NCBI GenBank assembly: GCA_019188255.1
Contig: JAETXT010000003.1
Span: 4,030,001 to 4,094,000 of the forward strand
Direction of reading: 5' to 3'
DNA from: Verticillium longisporum
Lineage: Eukaryota > Ascomycota > Sordariomycetes > Glomerellales > Plectosphaerellaceae
DNA: 64,000 nt
The position numbers and the translations under genes are program-made. The stretch's first letter is position 1; every line of letters starts with the position of its first letter. Shown here one piece after another: positions 20,550 through 31,647 of the stretch. The notes below the pieces were generated by a model. It worked only from the letters and a program-made list of their open reading frames with translations. It had not been told where the DNA came from and made no database searches.

Positions 20550-22960
20550 AGGCTATCCGACTTAGAATATATACTTATTAATAATATTAATTGCCTATAA
20601 AACTAGAATTTTAACTTCCTTCCTACCTTTATCGATAAATAGCCCTTTAATATAAGGCTTAACTTTACCCTTAACCTTACCCTTAATTATAATTATATTA
20701 AGTAAAAGGTATACTACCTCCTACTTATTATCCTATCCTTAATAGCTTCTAACGATCCTAGCCCTAGCTATAGAGGCCGTAGCCGTAGCTATAGCTATAG
20801 CTATAGCCGTAGTCGTAGTAATACTAGCGATACTAGCAGTAACTAGTAGTAGCCCGTTAATATTACTCCTCGCCCTAAATCTAGCTTATCTAGCGACCTA
20901 GTTATTCATCCTCCTAGCCCTTTAATAAGACCCTATCTATATCGTTATTCTAAGGGGTAGTTCATTAATATCTTTAAGCTCTTATTTACTAGCTAGTAGC
21001 CTTCTTCTAATATAGATACTATCCTTTATTAATAAGAGCACTAGCTTAGCCCTCTTAGTCCTAACTATTAGTAGGGATAGTAGTAAGGATAGTAATAGCG
21101 TCCTAGTTATCGTTAGTCCCCTTTAATTAGTAACCTAAGCACCCCCCTATATTAGTAGTTTATCTAGCCTAGCTATACTATTAATAGCAATATTAACCTT
21201 ATTCGCTTTATCGCTAAGAACCCCTAAGTTGCCCTCGAGGCTATTCATATTAATACTATTACTCTTAAGGATGCCCCTAAATAGTATATAATTTACGACC
21301 CTTCTAGTTCTATCTATATATTAGATAGTAACTCCTATAATACTACCTTAGCTAAACCCGCCCCTAATAGCATTATCCCTTTATATATCTTATCTAATAT
21401 AACGCTTAATAAGAAGAACGAGCATTAGACTACCTTCGATATCAAATACTATAAGAATTAGATATTATTCTTTAATAATTACTTTATTATCGATACTATC
21501 TTTAAAGTCTAAAGTCTTCGATAGATATACCCTTACCTCTTATAATATCTACTCGCTCCGCTCTATATACCTTAGCTAGTACTACGACTTCTAATATAAG
21601 TTCCTCTTCGTTTATCTTATAGGCTAATATAAGGAATTCTTAAAGGACTACTTATATATTTTCAATCTCTATAATTAGGACTTAACTAGTAACCCTAATA
21701 TTATTAATACCCTTAAATAGCTATTTATTAATAACCTCTATTATAATATTATCTAATCTATTTAGAAGTTCATTAATAAGCTTATAGACTTTAATACTTC
21801 ATTCCCTATAAATACCTAGAATAGCTATACTATGAACCTCTAATTCTATTTTATCTATATTACTATAACTACTTTAGCTCCGAAGATATTCTAGCTTATT
21901 AAGTATAAAGACGACCTTAATATTAATAATAAAGGTAAATATATTAACGATAATATCTTCTATAGCTCGATTATTAAAGTATATAAGACCCTAGCCTATA
22001 ACTAGAACTTCTAGAATATCGATAAAGAGCTCTTTATCTAGAACGCTATCCTTATTAAGAAGCGTTGCCTTAGTCGTATTAATAAGGTTCTATCCTAGAG
22101 CATTTAGGATAATACCCCCCCTCCCCCTCCCCTAGCCGGCTATATTACTTATAAGCCTATTTAGGGCTTCTATACTCCTAGTTCTATTAGTTCCGCCCCT
22201 ACTTCTAGCGGCTATAGTAATTATCTCTTAGCCTCTTCTTCTACTAGTAATATTATTACTACTCCTATAGGTAATCCTTTTAGTAGTACCTAGTAGTAGT
22301 AGTAGCCGGGCTCTCGTAATAGTAGCCCCTTTATTAGTACTCCTAGTACTTAGTAGTAGTAGTATTAGTAATCGGACTCTTATAGTAGTAGCCCCTTTAC
22401 TAGTGCTCTTAGTAACTAGTAATAATAGTAGTCCCGCTCTCGTAATAGTACCCCCTTTACTAGTACTATTAGATTCTAGCTTACTTCTTAATAATATAGC
22501 TCTTAATAGTATAGCTCTTAGTAGTATAGCTCTTAATAGCCCGGTCCTTCTAGCTATTAGACCTGCGCTTATACTAATAGTACCTTTACTAATCCTTTTA
22601 CTTTAGAGCCTATAGACCCTTACCTTATCTCTACTCTAAGCTATAGTAGTTATTATATCTATTAATAGTAATAGTAATAGTAGTAGTAGTAAGAGGATAA
22701 AGGTAATAATAGCTCTCGTAGCTATAGCCGCTTTAACCCTCCCTATTCCTCTTATAGCGGATAGAGCTATAGTCGCTTTAATCCTCCTAGCGATTATAAT
22801 AGTATTTACGATAATATCTACGATTACCGTAGCGAGTAGTCTTAGGCCTTCGATATTAATACCCTCGAATCGAATACCCTCGATACTGAGACTCTCTAGG
22901 ATAAGTCGCCCTCGCGCCTCCGCTCCCTATACTGCTATCGCTACTAGGACTATAATATCT
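20550..22960 (+). pseudogene. RIPed long ORF with polyglutamine tracts, unidentified
   Basis: On the plus strand a frame runs with stops almost only as TAA/TAG. Read as Gln they give a Ser-Arg-rich part (about 20,770-20,850), a globular-looking part (about 21,440-22,080) and a long Ser/Gln/Pro-rich part. There, runs of TAG (about 22,290-22,450 and 22,655-22,690) were probably CAG polyglutamine codons, and CAG-CAG-TAT-AGC-like units repeat near 22,495-22,545. It lies head to head with the transposase relic and could be a second gene of that element or an unrelated one. I see no zinc knuckle, protease or polymerase motif and assign no function. Confidence 0.45.
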
Positions 22961-23460
22961 AAGTACTATATTTACTCTATATATAGGGCTTATATTTATA
23001 GAGCTTAGTATACTTAATTTATTAAGTATATATAATTATATAGAGAGTTTAGTACTATACTAGGCTATATAAGAGGAGTATATAGTACTTAGGAGAGAGC
23101 CTAGCATTAGTTTAGTATATAGCGTTTAGTATATAATATTAATTAATATTAAATAGTTAATTAATTAATAGGTATAATATTCTAAATAGATACCCCTCCT
23201 CTATAGATATATCTATAGATAGGAATATACTTATTAACCTATAATAACCTATAATTATATATTATATAGTTATACTTTATACTATTAGAATTATAAAGTA
23301 TACTATATTAAAATAATATAATATAATAATATAATATATTAGAAGTATTAATTAGATATATATCTATAATTAGCTAAAGAAATAGGTATAGGCCTATATA
23401 TCTTATATTAAAATTAACGTATATAGTATATAGATCTATATACCTCTGGGAAACTCTATA
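22961..23460. other. AT-rich end of the RIPed block
   Basis: Very AT-rich with TATA and TAATA runs. A minus-strand purine run, AGAGGAGGGGTATC, lies near 23,203-23,216. No gene is seen. The RIP signature ends between about 23,445 and 23,490, where CA and TG reappear at normal frequency. Confidence 0.6.
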
Positions 23461-26294
23461 TAACTACTATAATAATAGGTCATTTTGCAATAGTTATTTC
23501 TGCAACCATCATTAGTCAGTGTGGCCCTGGCATACTACGCCTCGCACAATGGCACCTTTCTTCCTAACCTTCCCAGTAAGGTACCTAAGTGGAGAAAACA
23601 GACGCCGTAATTCATCGATTTGCTACCCTGTTCCGTGGTCGTCACAAACCCTCAGAGTGGGGTAAACAGATTGCCCAGGCCTGGAGGCCCGCTATAATTT
23701 CTTGTCGCGCGGGTAGCTGACTAGGTAGGTAATCATTTGATCTGAACGCTTGAGGATGTACTTGTAGCAGTATGTAACTACACCAAACCGCCGTCGTCAT
23801 GATCAAAACTTGGGACCTGCCTTGCCTGCCTGCACTACAGTTCATGAGTTGCGAATGACTTTGAGCAAGCCATTTTTGTCTGTGCGGAGCTGTCAAGGGA
23901 TTCTTTGGACGCTCTGAGGTGCATCTCTGCACCAAACCCCTGAATTGCACTAAACTAATTTCCATCTCGAAATCTAATTTCGCAACACTCGCTTCTCGAC
24001 CATTCGCGACCAGAAGCCTCCATTATTCTCCCGCAGTTCAGGCCGCGAGTGCAGGTACAGCCGTACATTTGAGGTTGTAGATGGGGTTTGCGGAGCCGAA
24101 ATCGAACGTTATACTCCTCGCTTGTCGAGTGACACCATTTGAGATGGATGGCGTTATTTATGGCAACCTGTCAGGAGGCTCCTGCGGAGCCACCGAGCAG
24201 GGGGCTGGTTAGGGGCTAGGGACTACGAGAACGTGTATATAAGGACTACGGAGGGCCAGATTTCGTACGTTCTTTCCATCCTATACCAAAAGCTTGCCTG
24301 CGGGATTGACCTGCAGAAAACCTCCCGCCCTGCTTATAAGGTTCTAGCAACATCTATGCTATAGAACAGAAAAACGCGGCATTACTGGCTTTTTTTCCGT
24401 GTTGCATCTGCTAGGCGATACGAATTACAGTACATGAATAGAGCGGCGACTAGACTTCTTTTCACTCATGGATTTCTCAACGGGGCCGTGATGTCCGTCT
24501 CCTTTCGCTCACTTTCCAGGCAGTTCTGGTTCCATGTCATTATCCGGTGCCTCGAGACCCGTGCCACTCGAGACATGTTGTGTCTGGCACATGTCTCTTC
24601 ACACAACAAATTATAGGCATCAGAACAGGGCAGTTAACCGCCTGGCCTCGAGTGAGAAGACAAGTAACAAAGCGCAATTTTGTGTTCACACCATCGTAGA
24701 TCACAAAAACGAGCGGGGAGTTACTAATTTTGCAAGGATATCTTCAATTTGGGACGTGTTTCCATTCCTTTCGTCAGAATGAAGTTGATTCAAATTATGC
24801 CACCAAACATGTACCATACCCTGCACATATCATAGCATTGGTATCTAAGGGAATTCATTTGAGGTTGGACGGATTCATGCAACGCTTTGAAGCATAATTC
24901 GAACCCCCCTATTGATCTAGCCCTGATCTGATCCAGCTGAATTAGAATGCATGGAATTGCCAGCCACGTCCCGCGGGAGAGAACTCACGAGCAGCGCAAA
25001 AGCGGGAGTTCGCCATAGCCCACGTATCACAGCCTTCCTTTGCACACCGCTGGCTTCCCGCAATCTGATCAATCGGGGTTTGGGTGTCACAAGCAGCACC
25101 TGTGTGGACAGACACGTTTCCGATGGCTGAAATTGACATCCTGTTGGTAGAGAGGCTGATTGGTGTTGCGAAAAAGGAGTAACTGATGTGAGCAATTGTT
25201 CGATGATAAAATGTTTCGACACTTGGCGATATAAAGAGTCGAGAGAGCCAAACGACTCAGTGCTGGAAGTGAACGTACTATATATACGCATGTCTATGCA
25301 GTCCGTCGGAAGCATACAAGTCAATTGAGATGATGAAGTCATTTGCTTATCCTTTGTGAGGTATCCTAGTTGCAGACACGTTGGAATTCATGTGGCCAAT
25401 GAATGGTATACCATGAAAGGCTGTCAATAAAACATCCGCCGTCCGTACGCTTGCAGCCCCAGACTTTGTTGTTCGCGAGCACTCGCTATCTGTTTTTGGG
25501 CTCTGGGTTAGGGATTCTCCATCAGCGAAGTCAGTCAAAAGGTTGACAGATTGTAGCCTGTTGTTCCACTCGTTTCAAAAGATCACTTCCCTTGTCCGGG
25601 GACAAACGCCAATTGAGAACGTTTGGTATGAAATGTCGAGCTCGGAGCAGGTTAGCACTTGTCTGCTTGCGGCTCTGCCACTAGTTACCAGCATTTAATG
25701 TGGCCATGAAGAGCGAGTTGATGCTTGATAGAGGCTTTGGCGAACTGCGCGACCAACATGAAATGGAAGGTCTGTTAGTTGTACATGCATCTGATCGACC
25801 TCTTCCGCGCGTGACCAGTATCACTCTGTGATGTTGGTCTTACGAAGCAGTTCAAGCCTCAAAATTGTCCTTGCGAAAGCAGTTGCAACTGCATTCATCC
25901 AACGGTCTCGACGACAGCAAAGGTGGTAGGTGTGCACGGCTAGCCAACGACATGCTCTACCTCAGCCAACTGCTCTGACCAATCTAGTTCTCCTGTTGGC
26001 CATCAGATGCTTGCAACCGGGAATTGCATAAACAATCACCCTGCATTGGTCCCAGCTGTGGCGAAGTCACGTTAATTAGAGCATTTTACCACCCACATTG
26101 CGCCTTCTGGCACAGCGTCGATTTCTGCATTGCACATATTCCAGACTGCCGAAGTCTGCTCTGACCATCATCCTTCTATACCCGTACTTCTGCCTCCGCT
26201 TCAACTACCCTACATCTCCTCCCTTCTTTCTTCCGCGACTCAACTTATAACTCACGAAAAAAAACCAAAGCCGTTTCTCATCGCAATAGGTACG
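23461..26294. other. unique intergenic sequence, no recognised gene
   Basis: Normal base composition without the RIP signature. Open frames are short (up to 141 codons), lack recognisable domains and show no convincing intron pattern. TATATAAGG occurs near 24,236. From about 26,130 this is the 5' leader and promoter of the kinase gene. Confidence 0.5.
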
Positions 26295-27692
26295 ATGGTC
26301 GACAGGTTTTTCCGATGCTCGGTGTCCGATTGTGGAAGGCCAAGTGCGCGCTCCGTTGGAGCCGGATGTGATGTCTGCAAGATGCACTTTTGTGGCATCC
26401 ATATGTCCCGGGACTTCCACAAGTGCAGCATCGGAGTAAGAGCTACCTGAGTGCATATCGCTTGAACTCAACGTTTGCTTATTGCACTCCTCATGCAGGA
26501 CCTGGATGACACAGCCTACAACGCACTCATCATCGCCGAAGTCGGCCGCCTTCGCGCTCAGATCAACGAGAAGGCTGTCTGCAAGCTCGCCTCTTCTTTA
26601 AACGCTGGCAAGCCTTGCGTCGTCGAGTACCCTTCGCAGGCTGTTGGACCAGACGCCTTGATGGGTTGTGCCAACTACCACGTCCGAATTCGTTTCAGCG
26701 ATGGATCCCAATCGTGGCTCATGCGAGTACCGCGGGTCTCCGGTTTCGCCGTCGGGCTTCCTGTTCCACTCGCCGAGTACCTAATTCGCAGCGAGTTTGC
26801 GACCCTGAAATTTCTAGAATCCACAGCGGTTCCGGCACCGCGTGCCTTTTCGTTCGGGATACCATCCCGAGGTACCGACTGTGGCATCGGTGTCTGCTTT
26901 CTGTTGATGGAAGAAATGCCCGGCAAACCCTGGGACGGGGAAGGAGACGCCGCCAAAGTCTGGAAGGGCCTCGCCGAGATCTTGGCAGAGTTGGAGAAGC
27001 ACCCGTTTGCCAAAGCGGGATCTCTGAGCGTCGAGTCTGCTGGTGACCAACCGTTTGTTTCTTTTACAGCCAGCGATAGGTTCGTCTGTTTACACCCTTA
27101 TGGACCATTTGAAACGTCGGAGGCGTACTACACGGCCTGGGCAGAGCAATACCTAGCACTGATTGCAGATGGCCAGCTCTACCCCCAGTTCTCCGTCGAA
27201 GCTTATTTGGTATATCACTTTCTCCGAGACAATGCGGTTCAATTGTCCGAAGCTGAGGACCGATTCTTTTTGAAGCACGTGGACGACAAGGGAGATCATT
27301 TGATGGTGGACGAAGACCTCAATATCACCGGAATTATCGACTGGCAGATGGCGCGTACTGTCCCCCGACGCGAGGCATTCGCGCTTTCCCTTGTATCAGC
27401 CGACATGAGAGCTCTCTGTGGTGGTGAGGTTTCCCTCAGTATCAATGATCTCGCGTTCAGAAACGCCGTGTACGAGACGAGCGAGGGCATGGCACATCAG
27501 ATGGGAGATGAGAAGGTGAGACGATTCTTCTGGGGCTTGGGACTGGAGACGCAATGGGCATATGCGTTGCCGCTGGCAAATGCCCTGCTTCGGATCTTTG
27601 GCATAGAGCAAGGCTGGGATGAATGGAGGGAGGTGGCAATGAAACAGTATGGCGACGAGGAACGCCTGGAGACTCTTTTGAGAATTAGCTAG
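26295..27692 (+). CDS. AN1-type zinc finger fused to APH-family kinase-like domain
   Basis: Two exons, 26295-26435 and 26499-27692, with a phase-0 GT-AG intron; 444 aa. Exon 1 encodes only an AN1-type finger: C8, C13, C25, C28, C33, H36, H42 and C44, with AN1 spacing. Exon 2 encodes an aminoglycoside-phosphotransferase-fold domain (kinase-like, about residues 100-400) with a LLMEEMPG hinge, HVDDKGDHLMVDE in place of the catalytic loop and GIIDWQ in place of the DFG-type metal site. The usual Asn of the loop (H-G-D-x-x-x-x-N) is His here; the substrate is unknown and activity uncertain. The in-frame ATG within exon 1's leader (26295) is preferred because it directly precedes the finger. Fungi have many APH-like genes of unknown role. 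Confidence 0.8.
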
Positions 27693-28312
27693 GGGGGAAC
27701 TCAACACGATAAATAGTGGGCGTTTATATGCGGTCGGAAGATTCTGCCATCATGGAACGCCTTGATCTGGATTATATTTCCCTCGCGATTCCTTACTGTT
27801 TGCTCGCTTGGCTGTGGATGAGTGCGGAAGTCTTTTGGCCCTTTTGCTCATGCTGGGTTAATTAGGCGCCTGACCAGAGTAAGTTGGCATCGTGAGCCGT
27901 TGCACGACCGCCAGAAGCTATTCGATGAATGGTAGACCGTTATTCCAATCTGACGAAAGAATGGAACGACAGGTGGTATCATACTCATCGTGCTTCGTAC
28001 GGCAGTTCTAATGCCCCTGAGTTAGGCGGATGGATCAATGGTCCGTGCGCAGATGCAGCTTCCCCTTCCCACGCAAGTTGCGGGGTCCGTCTCGCCAAAG
28101 TCGCGTTGGCAGTCGCGTCCCGTCCGGGGACCATGTACTTTCCATTGACTCCACCACTCTCGAATCAACCTACAGACATACATCAACAACAAGCCACAGA
28201 CAACCCCACGAAAGCAGTTGCTGCGAGACGGTACGAGAGAATCCACATGCGGCACCGCCTCCACCAACATACTTTCACCTGGCCATAATCCGACATACGC
28301 AACTGACGGCGC
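27693..28312. other. intergenic, promoter of the CENP-T gene
   Basis: No gene seen. It includes the 3' end of the kinase gene and a leader rich in CA-containing repeats (ACATACATCAACAACAAGC) just before the CENP-T start. Confidence 0.5.
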
Positions 28313-29942
28313 ATGATGGACTCGTCCGTCGCCTCAACGCCGCGGGGCCTTCCTCGCCCATACGATGCCACCTTCTCAGCAGCGACTCCCAGCCTCCGTC
28401 TACGCGCACGAAGCGACGAACCCCCTTCAAGTCATCGCGCGTTCCGCACACCAAAGCAGCCCCGAAGAGACTACCTCAATAGCTCAACACACAAGGGATA
28501 CTCTGCCTCCGCCAGGAAGAATAATGCGCCAACACCACACGCCAAGGCAGCGTCGCAGTACCTCGACCAACGGCGAGCAGCCATGACGCCAGGCCGAAGG
28601 CGCCAGAGTGTCGGCGTACGGCGCCGGGAGTCCCTCTTTGACAACCTGAGGGCGTTGAGTCAAGCGCTAGCGCCGAGATCCAAGCCCGTGGAGACGTCAT
28701 CGTCGCCGAGGGATGTGCCTTCAAGATCTAGGCGCTCAACGCGCGCCGCGCAAGACGACGACGACGACGAGCTCCCGATAGATAGGCCCGAGATGACACT
28801 ACCACTTGATATGGACGACGACTCGGATCTGGTACCGCCGCGCTCATCGATCCTCGAAGACCCGACCCTGGAGCTTCCACGGCGAGCTTATAGCGAAGCG
28901 CCGTCACGCCTTTCGCTCGCCAGCAGACGCCTGTCCGAATTCTACAATGTGAGGGATGCCCTCAGCGACGAAGACGCACCCGGCCAAGGCTTTTTCCCAT
29001 CAATGGACGCAGATGAAGGCATGGATGAAGAGGGGGCTGTGGATGCAACGTTTGAGCGGTAAGTGACATTGGAACATGCACCGCCTTGACAACCACTGAC
29101 AAAAAAAACACAGCATCGATGAAGAGCGCCGCGAGACTCTTGGCGGCCGGCCGAGTGACTTTGGCTTCGCCATTCCGCAAGATGCGGACCCTGACGCCTC
29201 CACCTTCATCATGGGCCTGGGCGCCCAGAGCTCACCGACGCGGCCCGTTGACGTTGCACCCGATGAAATAGAGGTCGATCTTGGTCCTGGAATGGAGGAA
29301 GGCCCAAGCGCTCTGGTGGAAGCTACCTTTGACGCGCTGGCAAGCGATGATGACCAGCCTGAGCCGTTTGGCGAAGCATCGGATGACGAGGCACTGAACG
29401 AGGAGTTGCCGGATGCCGAGGTGACGGATCACAGCGAGATCGCTAGCAAGCAGCGAAAGCCCCGGGCAGGAAAGGCAGGCTGGAAGAGGTCGAAGCACGG
29501 CCACTCCTACCCCCCTTTCCCTCTACAGTGGTCAAACGAGTTGCCGAGCAGTTCGCGCGGACCAGCGGCATATCCAACCCCGCATCGGCAAAGACACGCT
29601 GGCGGCGCTGCAGCAAGCGACCGACTGGTTCTTCGAGCAGGTCTCTGAAGATCTGGGCGCGTACGCGGCGCACGCTGGAAGGAGGACGATAAACGAGAGC
29701 GACATGGAACTCGTCATGAGGAGGCAAGTTTTGGGTATCAATCATTCTGGACAAGTTCCCATTATCTAACAGTGGTATACAGACAACGCCAGGTCAACGA
29801 GACGACCTCGACCTTTTCGCTGGCGACGCAATATCTCCCGGCCGAGCTGGTGCATGAGATACGCATGCCGCTCCCGGTGATACCCAAGAAGCGCCGCCGG
29901 ACGGGCCGAGACGAAGTACAAGACGAAGCGGAAGCAGCTTGA
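28313..29942 (+). CDS. CENP-T-like inner kinetochore protein
   Basis: Exons 28313-29058, 29114-29723 and 29783-29942. The Arg/Ser-rich N-terminus has TPGRRRQS and NLRALSQALAP; acidic segments follow, then a C-terminal histone fold starting KHGHSYPPFP and containing VVKRVAEQFARTSGIS, DTLAALQQATDWFFEQV and RRTINESDMELVMRRQRQ, ending LVHEIRMPLPVIPKKRRR. CENP-T binds centromeric DNA with CENP-W and recruits the Ndc80 complex. The fold is broken twice: the C run at 29510-29515 has six C where seven are needed, and that at 29577-29581 one too few. With both added the gene is exactly 506 codons. The last intron has a GC donor (GCAAGT). As the protein is expected to be essential, the breaks are probably sequence errors. 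The stop lies 18 bp from the stop of the convergent SHY1. Confidence 0.85.
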
Positions 29943-29960
29943 TGCCGGCAAGGACCCAGC

Positions 29961-31111
29961 CTACCAATTTTTACTCATGCGGACGCGCCTGGAGATGTCC
30001 GACGACGGCTTCTTCGCCACCATGTACAGCATGATGGAGGTTGCCACGCAGAGACCGTACCTGCTAGGAGTCAGGAAAGGGGAACACCGGGGATGGGAGG
30101 AGGACTTCCTTTGAGGACACTTACCAGGTGAAGATGTACTGCGCATGGTTATTCCGCAGATTGACCTCGGCAGCGCGGCCGATGGGGATGCCTTGCGTCT
30201 GGAGCTCGATGAAGCGCAGATATTCGGGTTCTGCGAGAGTTAGCAAGACCACCTCAGCAGGGAAGAGCTGGACAGGGTTCCACAGTCGTACCCATTGTCG
30301 CCTCAATCCACACAGGCTGGCTCCCCGTCAGAGCAGCCATCTGCTTGACGTCGGGAAAATAAAACTCCCACTTGTCCGGACGATTATCGGGCGTGAACAT
30401 GTTCTTCTTCCACGGCTCCCGCAGCAGGCCCTCGACGGTGATCTCGCCCGTCGGCAGGGCTTCGGCGCTCCTCGCGCGCTGGTCGCCCATCTTTTTGCTG
30501 ATCCAGCCCCTGTTGACCAGCACGGTGCTGCCGTCGCCGTCGCGCTCGAGCGGCGTGACGACCATGTAGCCCTGCTCGCCGTCGCGCATGCGCGGCCCGA
30601 TGAGCATCTCGCGGTCGTGCCGCAGACGGCCCGTGGCGTAGACGCGGCGGTAGTCAAACTCGGCCACGGCGTCGGGGTCGATCTGGGGCGGCAGCGGCAG
30701 CGGCTCGCGGACGAGGCGGTCCTCGAGGCGGGCGACGAGCTCCGACTTCCACCCTAGGCGCTGGACCTGCCAGGTGCCGAGGAAGAAGGCCGTCACGGGG
30801 ATGATGGCGAGGAAGAAGAGGCCGACGCGCGAGCGGTTGCCGCCGGAGCGGACGAGGGTCGCCGGATTGTCAACGAGAGAGAAGAACTCGCCGGGCCCGG
30901 AGCTGTCGGAGTCGGGTCCCGTCTTCTTGCTGTTGGCATCGAGGCGGCGCGGGGTGGTGCGAAAGGTGCGGATCGGAGTCGAGGCGGACGCTGCCGGTCG
31001 GGAGACCATGGGCGCCTGGGCCTTGAAGACCCAGTTGCTTCTAGGTGCTAGGCATCTCTGCCCTTGAGCTATCCTGGTGAGGAGCCGCAATGGGGCTGCT
31101 GGAGACGCCAT
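29961..31111 (-). CDS. SHY1: SURF1/Shy1 cytochrome c oxidase assembly factor
   Basis: Exons 31111-30292, 30230-30125 and 30060-29961, with introns GTACGA...CAG and GTAAGT...CAG; 341 aa. The N-terminus is basic and fits a mitochondrial presequence. The first membrane segment is GLFFLAIIPVTAFFLGTW, followed by the SURF1 hallmark WQVQRLGWK. The intermembrane-space domain has GPRMRDGEQGYMVVTPLER and VLVNRGWI. The last exon holds the second membrane helix (YGLCVATSIMLYMV). Shy1/SURF1 sits in the inner mitochondrial membrane and helps heme a insertion into Cox1 during complex IV assembly. It is divergent from the UBX gene (536 bp between starts) and tail to tail with CENP-T. Confidence 0.93.
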
Positions 31112-31647
31112 GGTAGTGGTGTGAGATGTCGTGGGGGAGAAGTGGGAGCATCTCGTCTGCTTCCAAGATTCAAGCCGTCATTGGTGGGTGATGCATCAAT
31201 GCAACAATGCACCTTGTCGACGGAGCTTTGGCCATATGCACATGGCGGGGTTTGTGGAGAGCTGTTCACGGTTTGGCCAATGGGAAGCTCGACAAAGGAG
31301 CCCGTCCGTTGACAGGGGTCACGATGCATGGATCAGGACAGCATCGTCCGGGCAGGCATCTGTCTACCCTTCCATCTTACCTCATGCCTCATGCTCTCGC
31401 CCATGTCCTAAAGGGAGATTGCAACCGGATACTTGGGGATTCTCTCAGGTGGGAGTCTTTATCCAAGCAAGTCATCATATCTCTTCAAGCTTCACCGTTC
31501 TTCCCCCCTCCAGGGCCCTCCATCGCACTCCCTACCTAGGGTCAGCTTCGTGGAGGTCCCAGCACCGACCGTATCCGTCGATCACGAGAGCTTCCCCACC
31601 ACGAGGTTGTCGACATCCAGTCTCACGCACCACCCTCAGCGATCGTC
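31112..31647. promoter_or_regulatory. shared divergent promoter region SHY1/UBX4-like
   Basis: 536 bp between two start codons pointing away from each other. It holds the 5' leaders of both genes, with C/T-rich stretches near 31,500-31,640. No specific factor site is claimed. Confidence 0.5.

Noticed and set aside
22260..22700. Regular TAG-rich repeats resembling an array
   Set aside because: There are no unique spacers of constant length; they are codon repeats converted by RIP.
1..23460. A Starship or other giant cargo element
   Set aside because: No DUF3435-type tyrosine recombinase or cargo genes are seen; known transposon families explain the recognisable parts.
29440..29530. An extra CENP-T intron ending at CTCTACAG (29521-29528)
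   Set aside because: It would remove the conserved KHGHSYPPFP start of the histone fold and needs an unsupported donor; one extra C explains the frame better.
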